A stretch of 64,000 nucleotides of DNA from Nymphaea colorata (lineage: Eukaryota > Streptophyta > Magnoliopsida > Nymphaeales > Nymphaeaceae), in NCBI RefSeq assembly GCF_008831285.2, contig NC_045141.1, positions 8,421,353-8,485,352 of the forward strand, in the 5' to 3' direction. Of the stretch, positions 1 to 11,472 are shown one piece after another; the first letter of the stretch is position 1, and the number at the start of each line of letters is the position of its first letter. A model generated the notes under the pieces. It was not told the DNA's origin. It did no database searches and worked only from the letters and a program-made list of their open reading frames with translations. Made by a program: the position numbers and the translations under genes.

Positions 1-349
1 TAGTCCATCTCAAGTAGTCAATAAATCTACACAAAAAGAAATAACTGCAGACATCAGATGATTAATAAATAACCCTGCTTTCTGGCCCAAGGGAATGTTC
101 AGGCCACGTTCCGTCTTTTTTCTTGTTCTATCAATGAATATAAATGTGTGTCTACATGTTCATGTTCATGTGGCAACCCACTGAATGAGGCTTTTGGTTG
201 TACAAAATGTATCTGTTATTTTTGGTGGACTTATGCTGCTTTTTTTAACACTTAAATGGAAAAAGTTATTGCCTTAAGCACTATGATGTTTGGTGAGCTT
301 TAGTTTGAATAATTATTGTAACTTTGCTAAATTTTTTTTTGTATATGTA

Positions 350-770
350 GGATTGCAATGTCAACTATGTTTATTTTGAGCGTTAGGGGTGTCAACGTCC
401 TGTTCTACAAAGAGGGGTCACCAATGCACAAATTGGAGCACAACAGGATGATAGTACCTTTAAAGCACTGAAAGCAGATTTTGTACCCTAGGGAGACGAG
501 AAATTGGGTAGGAGTTTCGGCTCTCTACCAGATCATAGGTCCACTACATTCACCCAGATGGTCAATGAACTTTTGACAAGCTTTTTACTTGGCAAAGGCA
601 TTTGGGAATGAATTGGCCAACAAAATGAGTGAGAATGCTGGTATGGCTTCCTACGTTGTTAATTCAGATAGTTGCTTCCTCTCCTGCAGCAGTGAGAACC
701 AAGCCAGGTTCTTGGTTGAACCAGGTCAAATTCAAGGTTCCATTATAAGCCGAATTGCCTAAAGGCCTAG
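350..770 (+). pseudogene. Unidentified coding-like remnant, copy 1
   Basis: After a possible splice acceptor (TATATGTAG at about 350) one frame reads as protein-like sequence with motifs such as KALKADFVP and STTFTQMVNELL, broken by TAG and then TGA. A second frame continues with FGNELANKMSENAGMASYVV and ends in TAA near 770. Three copies exist: here, 57,305-57,725 (reverse) and a diverged one at 61,140-61,340 (reverse), and the FGNELANKMSENA core is kept in all three. I do not recognise the family. It lies downstream of the receptor kinase exon and may be a decayed neighbouring gene or a transposon ORF. Confidence 0.35.
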
Positions 771-2444
771 TTTACTAACCTCAAGTGTTTAATCACAATA
801 AAACCTTGACATGTTTTGGATTATTTTCTTAAGCTCTCATCCTTCTCCTAGTCCAAGTTTCATCTTGCATAGTAACACATTCCAAGCACATGAATGCACC
901 CTATAAAGGTCAAAAATTCTTTATCCCTCACATAGTATCCAAGTACACTTTGTTTAAAAATGAGAATCTTAAAATTGTAAGCTTTGCATGAACTCTAAGA
1001 ACCCAGCAAACTTGCACTCGTCACCCTATTTGTTAATGCTCTTTAAACATTAATTAGATTCATCTTAAAGATGCTTCAAGCAATTCACTTTTCCCCTATT
1101 CACACTGAAGGAAATAACAGCGAGATATGGGTCACATATTGCAATGTTTCCACGATTTCAATATGAAATAGCATCCTTGAACTTCGTACTGTTACCAGAA
1201 AATAGTTTTATAGATATGGCCATCGGCATGTTTATGGGACTGGCTTCATGCATTTTTTCATGCTTGAAAATACCAAAGAAATAGTACTTTCTTTGATATA
1301 ATGCTAAGCTTCCTTTAACATTGGTGGCTTCAATTACTAGGAAATAGAATGAAAATTTTCTACATTCATTTTCGCACTTAAAGGGAGAGCTGTCTTCTAT
1401 TTAACTAGAAGGGCCATTTTGGTCACTTTTAGTCCATAACACATCATCATTTGTTAAGGGCAATTGCAAATAACATGCCACAATGACACAATGCTCACAT
1501 CATATAATTCCCATCCTCCTCATTCAAGGGTTTTTCTGTTGATAAAATTGGACTTCACTCCAAAACTTACCGGAATTTTACATTTCTGTTCATTCGCCTT
1601 GTTGTGCATTTTTTTTTACGGCTTATGGGTTTGGCTTTATGCATTTTCGCACACTTGAAAAGATCAAAGATATAATTTTTTTTTTAAGATAACACCAAGC
1701 CTCTTCTAACATTGTTGGCTTCAAATCCTAGGAAATAAAGTGAAATTTTTTCAAGTTTCACTTTTTGCCCGTTATAAGAAAGAGGGGTTTCTATTTAATT
1801 AGCATGGTTTGTGTGGTCATTTCTAGTCCATAACACACGGTCTCTTGTTAGGGGCCATTACATTTAACATTCTTCAATAATGCAATGATGCTCATTGCTG
1901 ACAATTCTCACCCTCCTCATTCAAGGGCTTTTTTTTTAGATAAAATTAGACTATGGCCCAAAACTTACCAGAATTATACAATTTTGTTCATTTTGCTTGT
2001 TGCACATTTTTTTTGGAAGATTTGTGAAATTGTGAGCTGAGGATATATTAAAGCAAAATTTTAGAAAATGGAGAGAATTTATGTGAACTCAAATTATGGC
2101 AATTGGGGTATCCTTACTTGAGAATATGACATGAACAACGATAATAATGGGCAAATTTCCAAGCCCCTTTTGTGTATCTTTCATTGGGAGTGTGCAAGTT
2201 GTTCTACAAGATTAGCCACTCAAATGGCTCACAAATGCACAAATATGTTAAGCAAATCATTATAAAGGGCTGTACATGACCAATGCAAGTGACAGCACTC
2301 AATGAAAGCAATCACACTGCATTTCTACATCCAACTATTTAGCCTATTGGTAACTGCCGTCTGACCATTTTTGCTAATGACTAGTTGTGCCTTTGAAATC
2401 TTATTGTATATGTTGATGTAGTTGAATTATCCTTTTGACATTCT

Positions 2445-2790
2445 TCAAGTGTTCTGTCGTATCCTTCTTAGACCTGCAACCACTTGCTTCATTTCCATTC
2501 TCTCGTTTGTAGACTCCCTTGAACACGAAAAGCCTATCTCCATGATCATCACCAGCAGCTCTTTCCTAGCAGTGGCAGCTGATCTTTCAGTTGCAGTATT
2601 GTTGCTTTGGTTTAGAAGATGGCTGTTGATGACATCTGAAATCGCGACTGGAAATGCTTCAGCCACCCATTGCCTCAAACTAAAATCCCCATCAAACTGT
2701 TCATCAGTAGGTTTTCTTCTGGTAAACATCTCCAGGAGAAGAATTCCATAACTGTAGACATCGGCTTTGGCCGACACATTTCTGGCCATC
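2445..2790 (-). pseudogene. C-terminal kinase exon of an LRR receptor kinase (left copy)
   Basis: Encodes about 114 residues matching the last part of an EFR/Xa21-type receptor kinase: subdomain IX (KADVYSYGILLLEMF), the RRKPTDEQFDGDFSLRQWV segment after it, and a C-terminal tail ending LRRIRQNT. In this family one intron typically splits the kinase domain just before this exon, so it should be exon 2 of the gene whose exon 1 is at 11,714-13,839. The expected start of the exon (Pro-Glu-Tyr-Gly) is damaged: reading back from the Gly-Met there is an in-frame TAA and no AG acceptor between it and the Gly-Met. The reverse copy at 55,336-55,680 differs by one residue near the end (Gln/Pro) and shares the lesion. 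Probably non-functional. Confidence 0.85.
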
Positions 2791-3660
2791 CCAAATTATA
2801 ATTCAACCACTCAACAATATTAGAAATGATTAGAAAGCACAGTATAATTGGTTAATTCTCATGTATGACACAATTGCATTAATTGGTTTTGGTATAGAGG
2901 CCTGGAAATTAATGGACATAAGATCAATTGAACCTCCAAGCCTGCCTTTCTCTTGTTGTGTTCAAATATATACATCTAAAAAAGAATACAAGATTATGAT
3001 TTAGAACTGAAGTCCTATATATATGATATTGAAGTGCTCTTACAATAATTCAACATCTATCCAGATTTTTCCTATGGGGCATGTGAGATTTGTTGAGACT
3101 CATTAAATGTATGGTGCAGTGATTTCACAACATAAAGGCCTAATTAAACTCATATTCCTTCTAATTCTCCTGTGACCTATCTCAAGGTTCTCTTAAATGG
3201 CTCCTAAATCGAGTGAATTATTCATTAATGCCGATTGTCAGCCATTCTTAAGCCATTAGGTAAAAAGGTATTTATGATTAGGATTCTTTTATACAAGAAA
3301 GGAAAAAAGTTTATAACTTATGCTAAAAGAAGAAAATCAATTGAAGATTCTTGTCTGTTGAGGACATGCAAACAACAGATGTGCACATGAGCACGAAACA
3401 ATGCAAAAATTAGCTTGCAACACCATAAGCCATATGGAGAACGAATGCATTGTCCATGTAAAAATGTAAAATAGTTTATCAATGACATTTATATTATTGA
3501 GCTAGGAACCACTTGTGCATGTCTTTATGTGTAAACTACCAAATCAAGATGATTAGATGGATCATGGGTGTTCTCACATCAATTAATATACTTATTGATA
3601 TCATATTGCAAACCACAGAAGAGTATAATTAGTTAAGCCACATAAGGCAGGACAAATTAT

Positions 3661-3697
<37 letters not shown>

Positions 3698-3880
3698 TGA
3701 AATCAGTGGGCTACCTATGTTACTGATGACTCTTTTTCATATTTTCTGACCCTAAAGGCAGTCCCAATGCTAAAAGCGGTTGTCAAAACATTGGCTATCA
3801 TCAATGCATTTTTTTGCAATGTTTTAAACAATAGAAAATAAAAAAAAACTTACTCAGCTGATTTAAATATAAATAAATCA
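2791..3880 (-). other. Intron of the receptor kinase, proximal part, with TA microsatellite
   Basis: AT-rich non-coding sequence between the kinase exon and the Ty3/gypsy element. A (TA)n tract lies at about 3,664-3,695. The part up to 3,738 is shared with the right inverted-repeat arm; 3,739-3,880 is unique to the left locus and contains no recognisable gene. Confidence 0.6.
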
Positions 3881-4390
3881 GAGGGAAGTGAGCATGGGTT
3901 GAGCGTGCTTGAGCAGAGAACGTGGGTGAGGGAGGTGCTGATAGAGGGAAGTTAGCAGAGCAGGGAGAGCGTGAGAGAGACGAGAGTGTGCAAAGAGGGA
4001 ATGAGAGATCGTGCGAGCAGAGGGAGGGCACTGACGAAGAGGAGAGGGCTCGAGCAGAGAGCCTGGACAGAGAGAGAGTGTGGGAGAGAGGGCTGGCAGA
4101 AAGGGGGATAACATGGGCGAGAGAGGGAGAGACAGGAAGAGAGACCACTGGTTCACCTGAGCGCCGCCCCTGCCACCGTCCACTTCCATCACTGCCACAC
4201 TGACCTCTGTCTTTCTTGTCTCTGTATTGTGGTCGTAACAAAGGGAGAGACGAAGAGGGGAAATGAGGGAGACAAGGGAAAGCCGAGGGAGAGGAGGGCG
4301 ACGTCGGGCTCCCTTCCACGAGTGGAGCTCGGGTCCGGGTCTGGACCCACTCCAGCCCAAACTGTCTTCAACAAAAGAACGAGCGTTACA
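3881..4390 (-). repeat. Truncated 3' LTR of the chromovirus
   Basis: Matches the outer 510 bp of the 5' LTR (10,964-11,472). It begins, reading the minus strand, with TGTAACGC directly after the polypurine tract and stops abruptly at 3,881, where matching sequence ends and intron-like DNA begins. A complete copy would be about 3.36 kb. The GA-rich sequence gives long chance open frames that are not genes. Confidence 0.85.
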
Positions 4391-4403
4391 TCCTACCCTC
4401 CTT
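4391..4403 (-). other. Polypurine tract of the chromovirus
   Basis: On the minus strand the 13 bases AAGGAGGGTAGGA lie immediately before the TGTAACGC start of the 3' LTR and after the end of the chromodomain frame. This is where plus-strand DNA synthesis is primed in LTR retrotransposons. Confidence 0.8.
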
Positions 4404-4435
4404 AAATAAAATTTCGTCCCCAAAATTTAGATCAT

Positions 4436-5613
4436 ACCTCAAAGCAAAAGAAAATGTGGATATTTCTTTCACATATTCTCCTCGAGTTCCCATGTGCTCT
4501 CCTTCAACCCATGGTGTTGCCATTCCACTTTCACTCAAGAAATCCTCTTCGTGCAAAGTACTTACTCTTTCTGATCCACTATTCTAATAGGCTTTTCTTC
4601 CATTATCAAATCATCTTGCACTTGAATACCTTGAAAGTCAATCACATGCGTAGGAACTGGTATATACTTTTGAAGCATGGAAGCATGGAAAAAACATCAT
4701 GAACATGACTAAAGTTGGGTGGTAGTGCCAATCTGTGCGCCGCCTCACCAATCTTCTCTAAGATCTCAAATGATCCAATGAACCTCGGACTCAACTTTCC
4801 CTTAATACCAAATCGAAAAACACCTTTAGTAGGTGAAATCTTCAAGAACACATGATTACCCACCTTAAAAGTCAACTCTCTATGTCGAATGTCGGCATAG
4901 CTCTTCTGTCTACTCTGAGCAGTTAACAACTTCTTCCTTATTAATTGCACTTGGTCGGTGTAGTGTCGCAATACAAAAAGGTTCTCGATCTTGTCATCAC
5001 CCAATTGGGTCCAACAAGCTGGCGATCTGCATGGCCTTCCATACAAGGCCTCAAAAGGGGTCATCCTAATCCTAGAGTGGTAACTATCATTATATGCAAA
5101 TTCTGTCAATCTCACATGTTTATCCCATTGTCCTTTCCAGTCCAAGACACATGCACGCAACATATCCTCTAAGGTTTGAATGGTCCTCTCAGATTGCGCA
5201 ACAGTTTGGGGGTGGAACATTGTGCTCAGCTTAAGCTTAGTACCCAATGCCCTTTGCAGTTGCCCCCAAAACCTAGAGGTAAAACATGGATCTCGATCTG
5301 CAACGATAGACTTTGGCACTCCATGCAATCTCACTATCTCGCCAATATATAACTATGCGAGACTTTCTAAACATTGACTGATTCTTACTGGCAGAAAATG
5401 AGCAGACTTCGTAAGTCGATCAACAATCACCCATATGACATCATGTTGTCTTCTGGTATGAAGCAAACCAACCACAAAATCCATCGTAATGTCTTCCCAT
5501 TTCCACACAGGGATATCAATTCTTTGCAACAAGCCTCCTGGTCGTTGATGCTCTGATTTGACCCGCTGGCAAACTAAGCACTTTACTACATATTCTGTAA
5601 TTTCACGCTTCAT
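4436..5613 (-). pseudogene. Integrase and chromodomain remnant of the chromovirus
   Basis: 5,613-5,353 encodes the second half of the zinc-binding domain (CLVCQRVK) and the first catalytic aspartate (ITMDFVVGL). 5,334-4,642 carries the rest of the core, with the second aspartate in IVADRDPCF and the glutamate region in [16 protein letters not shown], then the GPY/F-like module ([16 protein letters not shown]). From 4,640 the frame continues, with stops, into a chromodomain remnant (VKVEWQHHG, then STWELEENM), which in chromoviruses targets insertion to heterochromatin. The frame breaks near 5,350 and 4,642, and stops interrupt the chromodomain. Confidence 0.85.
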
Positions 5614-5819
5614 TGCAGGCCACCAAAAATTTTCTTTTCATATCCTGAAACATCTTTGTACTGCCAGGGTTTATAAAGAACTTAGATTTATGAGCTTCAT
5701 CAAGCAACTAACGTTTTATCCCTTCATCTCTAAGGGCCCACAATCTTTGTCGAAACCACAATGAACCATCTTCATCTTGATGCCAAAGAGAATCTGTCGT
5801 CTCACTTTCTTCCATGTTC

Positions 5820-7241
5820 TTAGCAAAATTGAAATCTTCCATTTGCTTCAATATAAGATTCCATCAAAGGATGTCGTATCATGGCAGTCATCGTTGCTTT
5901 GTTCTCGCCACAAAGGTAAGGCTGCCATGCTATCACATCTTGCAACAATGTCCATGAAGGAGCCAACATACTGCACATTGTTGCCTTAGCATGTCTGCTC
6001 AAAGCATCAGCCACCACATTCGCCTTGCTTGGATGATATGATATGGTGAAATCATAATCCTTTAAGTATTCAATCCAACTTCTTTGCCTCAGATTTAGAT
6101 CCTTTTGGAAAAATATATACTTCAATGACTTGTGATCTGCAAACACCTCAAACATTGCCCCATAGAGATAGTGTCTCCATATTTTCAATGCAAACACAAC
6201 CGCTCCCAACTCCAAATCATGAGTGGGATAGTGTAGCTCAAGTACCTTCAACTATCTTGATGCATAAGCCACTACACGGCCATGTTGCATCAATACACAT
6301 CCATAACCGATTCTCATTGTATCGGTGTACACTACAAAACCAGAATAACCTGATGGAAGTGTCAGGATAGGGACAGTAGTAAGCTTGTCCTTCAAAGTTT
6401 GGAAACTCTTTTCGCACTCTTCATTCCAAACAAACCTCACTCCTTTTGTTAATAGCTTAGTCATGGGCGTAGCTATTTTTGAAAAGTCTCGTATAAACCT
6501 GCAATGATATCCTGCCAATACCAAAAAGCTTCTAGCCTCAGTTGCATTGCACGGTGTCTTCCCGCCTTGTACAGTTGACACCTTGGCCGGATCAACGGAA
6601 ATTTCATCCTTCGAGATCATGATCAAGGAAGTTTACCCTCTCTAGCCACATTTCACATTTTGAGTATTTGGCATAAAGCTTATGCTTGCGCAAAAGACCC
6701 AACACACTTCTCAAGTGATCTCTATGCTCTGTCTTACTATCTGAGTACACCAAAATACCATCCACAAAAACAATAACAAACCGATCCAAGTAGTCTTGAA
6801 AAACCCGATTCATGAGGTCCATAAACGCTGTGGGAGTATTGATCAACCCAAAAGACATGACCCTGAATTCATAGTGCCCATATCTAGTTCGAAAACAGTC
6901 TTAGAAACATCTTCCTCCCCTATCAAAAGTTGATAATAACCTGTCCTCAGATCGATCTTGGAGAATACCTTTGCATTCTTGAGTTGATCAAACAAGTCTT
7001 CAATCCTAGGAAGCAGATACTTATTCTTGATGGTGACTTGATTTAACATGCGGTAACCTATACACAAGCGCATTGTTCCATCCCTCTTCTTAACAAACAA
7101 CATAGGTTCTCCCCAAGGTGACACACTAGGTCGAAAGAAGCCCTTATCTAAGAGCTCCTGCAATTGCTTCTTCAGTTCTTCCAACTTTGCCGCTGCCATA
7201 CGGTATGGTGCCTTAGAAATAGGAGTTGTCTCTGGTAACAA
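5820..7241 (-). pseudogene. Reverse transcriptase and RNase H remnant of the chromovirus
   Basis: 7,241-6,843 holds the N-terminal half of the RT ([19 protein letters not shown], then [13 protein letters not shown]). A one-base shift leads to 6,858-6,604 ([19 protein letters not shown]), where the catalytic Tyr-x-Asp-Asp box reads Phe-Val-Asp-Gly, so the second aspartate is lost. 6,626-6,252 and 6,251-5,820 carry RNase H (SGFVVYTDT, then [20 protein letters not shown] and LSRHAKA). Frame breaks lie between each block. With the RT box mutated it cannot code for an active polymerase. Confidence 0.88.
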
Positions 7242-7735
7242 CTCTTATCTTCAATTTAACTTCTCGTATTGGAGGCAAACTTGACAGTTCCTCAGGAAAT
7301 ACATCAGGGTACTCACTCACAACGGCAGCATCCTGTAACCTCGCCGGTTCAATTTCATTGGTCAACACATTGACCAAGAAAGCAACCCTTCCATTTTCTA
7401 TCAACTGTTTGGCCTTCAATGCAGACACCATTAGCTTATCAGTTCGACTAGCTTTTCGTGCTTGGAAATCCCTTGGTTTCATCTCATTCGAACACAATCG
7501 TATCTGCTTCTCTCTGCAATCTATAGTGGCATAATGTGTGCATAGCCAATCCAAGCCCAAAATAACATCAAACTCACTAAAACTTATGAATTACCAACTG
7601 TGTAGGTAAGTGAAATAGGTGGGTCTCCACGTCCACCGTTTGGCATAACCTTTTAACAAATACGAACTATAGTTAAGTTTATCACATTCTGGTATCTTAA
7701 GGAGCTCAAAGATGTGTTCACCCTCTTCAATCCAT
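7213..7735 (-). pseudogene. gag scrap fused by deletion to the protease C-terminus
   Basis: About 7,735-7,640 reads as a gag segment (KAEEWIEEGEHIF, then LLKGYAKRW). After a short out-of-frame stretch, 7,595-7,213 resumes in the retropepsin C-terminal part (SEFDVILGLDWLCTHYATIDC) leading into RT. The remainder of gag, its zinc knuckle and the protease catalytic Asp-Thr/Ser-Gly are missing, so an internal deletion joined gag to the end of the protease. Only about 350 bp separates the gag scrap from the primer binding site. Confidence 0.7.
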
Positions 7736-8090
7736 TCCTCTGCCTTAATAGGGTTTAGGGACCCACACTAGTCTGGGCGTACTGTTGCCCTGACATACTA
7801 TCATCCAATGTGGTATGCCCATCAGAATGGGCTGAACTTAGCTCGCTTCCTACCCCAACATTGGTACTCCAATTGTACACACCAGAACCCTCATTCTCAA
7901 ACAACGTCCATGACCAATCTCTCGAATCAAAGCACAGAAGTGCATCAGCACAAAATCTCAAAACATCAATCACATTTTGTATAGTTTACCGTAAAAATCA
8001 AAACTACAATAACAATTCAATCAAGTAGCGTGTACCTGGGCAACACGGCTTCACAGAAAATCCTTAACTCACATCCATAGTGGGGTTTTA

Positions 8091-8107
8091 CCATAACTCT
8101 GATACCA
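8091..8107 (-). other. Primer binding site (initiator Met tRNA type)
   Basis: On the minus strand TGGTATCAGAGTTATGG matches the usual plant retroelement primer binding site complementary to the 3' end of initiator methionine tRNA (TGGTATCAGAGC in most elements). It lies a few bases inside the LTR end and fixes the inner boundary of the 5' LTR. Confidence 0.85.
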
Positions 8108-8112
8108 AAAAT

Positions 8113-11100
8113 ATCACACCCCAACCTTTTTGACCCTCAAACACATTTTTTTTTAGTTTAACATAAAACATTGAAGTGTGACGACACAACATTTCAAAAA
8201 AGGGAGCTATGCTATTCCAAACAATGGGGTGAACTTTCATTCATATAACAATCTTGATTCATACAAAATCACATTTACGTGTATGACAAAAATGTCCCAA
8301 ACCACAACTTTTATGCCTAACAAAAATAAGACATCAAAAAGACCAAACCATGATGCGCCGACACTACCAAAGACCCAAAACCTCCCTAGTAGGATGTGAG
8401 TGAAGTCATCTGATCAACCTGCTACCCCGGGTCTGCCAAAACCTGAAAAAAAAAACAACTGAAGGCTTAGCCTTCGCAGTATGGCAACAAACAAGGAAAA
8501 TTCCAAACCCTCTTAGGTGTTGCTCAAATCTGAGAACAATCATAAAAACAATCTATCGTCATGTCGTGTTAGGGCATAGGCACATCATTTGCCAAGAAAG
8601 CCCCCGACATAGACCATGACATGAAAAGGCCACTCAAGGGCCACAGTAACACAATCTCAATCACATGCAAGGCATGCTTAAACATTCCATTTCAATCATA
8701 GCATTCACATGCCCATCAATCACATACATTCGTTTACACACATTTCATTCATATACATTCATTTTTGTTAGCTTCAGGGAATTGACAGTTCCTGTGGTTG
8801 CAAACACAGGCACGTGCACACCGCGGGTGGCCCATAGCCGAGAGACAACCCCCGTGGTGGCCCAGAACAGTATGGATCCATTCACCCGCTGAAGCGGTAG
8901 ATCCCTCATCCATGGATGTGTGAATTCCAATGAGAGATACTCAACCTTCCCTAGGACACCCAGGTTGGGAAGGCGAGAGCCCAACGCTCCAAGCACATCA
9001 CACATCAGTACCCTGGGGCCTTGCACTGCCTGTGCTCCGAAAATGCGAGACCAGTGGCGAAAGCGGGACGTTTCCCAAACACATAGCCACATCCCACTGG
9101 CCTCTCATCTCTTATTCTTTCATTATTATCATTATAATTGCACATTCACAAAATGACTGGCTAGCTCATGAGGTTGGTACACTTCACGAGTGCACCTACA
9201 CCTCCAATTGCCTCCACACGAGGTCTACACATAACATTAACAGTCATAGGTAGTCGTCATATAATACGGTTACAACTACCCTCCAATTTCAATCAATTAC
9301 ATTATTGCCCACAGAAATACATATGCAACAAATCACAACATTCACATCTTATCAATCACATCTTTCAAAACTTGGCCAAATCCTTGAGAGTAGTCTCGAT
9401 CTGTAATGGCTTGTAGCTGTCCTATGCAATTATCATTCTATGATGCCCTCTAATGCACAATAGGGGTCGAGGAGACGCTCGACTCGATACCCCACCTCAT
9501 CTGTCCTAAGCAGTTATCAATTCTAGCATGCACATGCAAATGCGTAACAGTTTCCAGAACAAGCTTCTAATAGCTTTTCAAACAGAACTTGTCACATGAC
9601 AAATCATTCACAATCACACACATCTGTCACACCTTTCAAAACTTAGCCAAACCACAGAGAGTAGTCTCGATTCGTGATTGGCTCGTATTTGTCCTAGACA
9701 ATTATCATTCTAGGATGCTTTCTAATGCATAATTGGGGTCAAGGAGATACTCAACTCGATACCCCACCTCATCTGTCCTAAGCAGTTATCAATTCTAACA
9801 TGCACATGCAAATGCGTAACATTTTCAAAACATGCTTCTCATAGCCTTTCAAAACAAATCATATCATATATCAAACAATTCGCATGCATACACACATTCA
9901 TTCACCAAAACAATCCATCAATCACATCACAATCCTAGGATCCCAGGATCCTAGGAACACACATTCACACAGTTGCCCAGGTAGGGATTTGCGTGGAATG
10001 CCGCCATACCTGTTGCGCGTCCACTAAACACCTCGAATTATGACCCACGTTGCTCAAGGCCTACTTGACGTGCCCGGTGTAGCTGCAAACATAACCAAAT
10101 GGTAAGTTCTCTACTCGTTTCGCTTACAATCTATACAAATCTGAAAATACCATCATCGAGCCATGTCTTTGCCTCAAATGGGTGTCGACCCACGAAGCCC
10201 TCCAAAAAGGGTCTTTTCCCAACCCACGAGGTTGCCACCAACGATTCGAACTCAAACTTATATTTGACTTATCACATGTGCGATTCTCACTTGTTTTCCA
10301 TAGTTGAGGTCTTCCCTACCATTAAGATTCTCAACATACAACGCATATGTACATCAATAGAAGCCCATTTCTCAAGCTTGTTAAAACAGTTCTAAACCTT
10401 CACGACAACATCACAATCTCTACCATGCTTCCCTATTGCTTCGAAGATCAACACATCATGCTAGAAAAACACTTATACACATAGATCCTCGTCTGTCTCA
10501 AAATGGGCATAAACTTTCCCAAAATAGCGACATCTCTAGAATGCCTTCTAAATCATCAATTTTTAATTCTAGCATGCTCAAACAATAATTATACGTGCTC
10601 CAAAGAAAAATATACAATTAAATAGGCTCAATTACGCCTTGCTCACCCCAAATCAAGAGTCTAGATTCCTGTAATCCTTTCGGCAGCCACCTAACGACTC
10701 CAAGTGTCTCCAAGCGGCTAAAATTTCTCATTCCTGCCTACACCAATGCCTTAAAGTCGCTGCTATGAGGGAAAAGACAAGTCCCCAAGCTGAAGTCCGA
10801 CCAAACAATCATAAATAGTGTGAGCTTTTGCAAAAGACAGGTCAAAATGGAAAATCTGCCGTTACAAGAAGGGAAGTCGGCCGTGAGTATGAGGTTTGGC
10901 TGAGGGCTGGAGCGGGTGAGAAAAGAGAGAGAGAGCAGGTGCTATGGAGCGAGGGCACTGACAGAGAGAAGTGAGCATGGGCTGAGCGTGCTTGAGCAAA
11001 GAACGTGGGTGAGGGTGGTGCTGACGGAGGGAAGTTAGAAGAGCGGAGAGAGCGCGAGACAGACGAGAGTGTGCAACGAGGGAAAGAGAGATCGTGCGAG

Positions 11101-11472
11101 CAGAGGGAGGGCACTGATGAAGAGGAGAGGGCTCAAGCAGAGAGCCTGGACAGAGAGAGAGTGCGGGAGAGAGGGCTGGCAGAAAGGGGGATAACATGGG
11201 AGAGAGAGGGAGAGACAGGAAGAGAGACCGCTGTTTCACCGAAGCGCCACCGCTGCCGCCGTCGACTTCCGTCGCCGCCACACTGACCTCTGTCTTTCTC
11301 GTCTCTGCATTGTGGTCGTAACAAAGGGAGAGACGAAGAGGGGAAACGAGGGAGACAAGGAAAGACGAGGGAGAGGAGGGCGACGTTGGGCTCCCTTCCA
11401 CGAGTGGAGCTCGGGTCCAGGTCTGGACCCGCTCCTGCCCAAACTATCTTAAACAAAAGAACAAGCATTACA
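8113..11472 (-). repeat. 5' LTR of the chromovirus, about 3.36 kb
   Basis: The outer edge is fixed by the match with the 3' LTR (TGTAACGC-like start on the minus strand at 11,472); the inner edge, near 8,113, by the primer binding site. The sequence between has no recognisable gene. It contains an internal tandem duplication (9,363-9,860) and a GA-rich block at 10,930-11,350. Apparent open frames here run through low-complexity GA/CT sequence and are not coding. Confidence 0.75.
9363..9860. repeat. Tandem duplication of about 270 bp inside the LTR
   Basis: Two adjacent copies start TTTCAAAACTTGGCC (9,363) and TTTCAAAACTTAGCC (about 9,634). Both contain the string TCGATACCCCACCTCATCTG, followed by CCTAAGCAGTTATCAATTCTA. 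The copies differ at many positions, so the duplication is old, perhaps a property of the element family. Confidence 0.8.

Larger units (their letters stand above)
1..3738. repeat. Left arm of a large, near-identical inverted repeat
   Basis: Read as reverse complement, this segment matches 54,388-58,075 almost base for base; position 1 pairs with 58,075 and 3,738 with about 54,388. In the stretches I compared, differences are rare single substitutions (for example near 975, 1,570, 2,145 and 2,457), one 48-bp indel near 195-245 and microsatellite length, so identity is well above 98 percent. The inner boundary is sharp, just after the CTCTTTTTCA string. The outer boundary lies beyond the window. 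The arm carries an unidentified coding-like remnant, the last kinase exon of an LRR receptor kinase and the end of its intron. The arms sit on opposite sides of an assembly gap. Confidence 0.95.
3881..11472 (-). mobile_element. Degenerate Ty3/gypsy chromovirus inserted in the receptor kinase intron
   Basis: A minus-strand LTR retrotransposon. In transcription order it shows: 5' LTR (11,472 to about 8,113), a tRNA-iMet type primer binding site (8,107-8,091), a gag scrap, protease, reverse transcriptase, RNase H, integrase and chromodomain remnants (about 7,735 to 4,436), a polypurine tract (4,403-4,391) and a 3' LTR remnant (4,390-3,881). The C-terminal chromodomain with a Trp-Glu-Leu-Glu motif, the long LTR and the TGTAACGC LTR start fit the Del/Tekay group of chromoviruses. 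Most of gag and the protease active site are deleted, the pol frame is broken several times, and the 3' LTR is cut to its first 510 bp, so the element is dead. By eye about 14 of 215 compared LTR positions differ, pointing to an old insertion. Confidence 0.9.

Noticed and set aside
1464-1658. A 64-codon frame conserved exactly in both arms
   Set aside because: Conservation simply reflects the near-identical arms; composition and lack of motifs suggest chance.
2422-2751. Plus-strand 109-codon frame (and its twin at 55,374-55,703 on the minus strand)
   Set aside because: It is the antisense of the kinase exon, which has clear motif support on the other strand.
3801-4423. Long minus-strand open frames rich in Ser, Pro and Leu (also plus-strand Glu/Arg-rich frames), repeated at 10,842-11,468
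   Set aside because: They lie in the GA-rich part of the chromovirus LTRs. Several frames on both strands are open at once, as expected for low-complexity GA/CT sequence.
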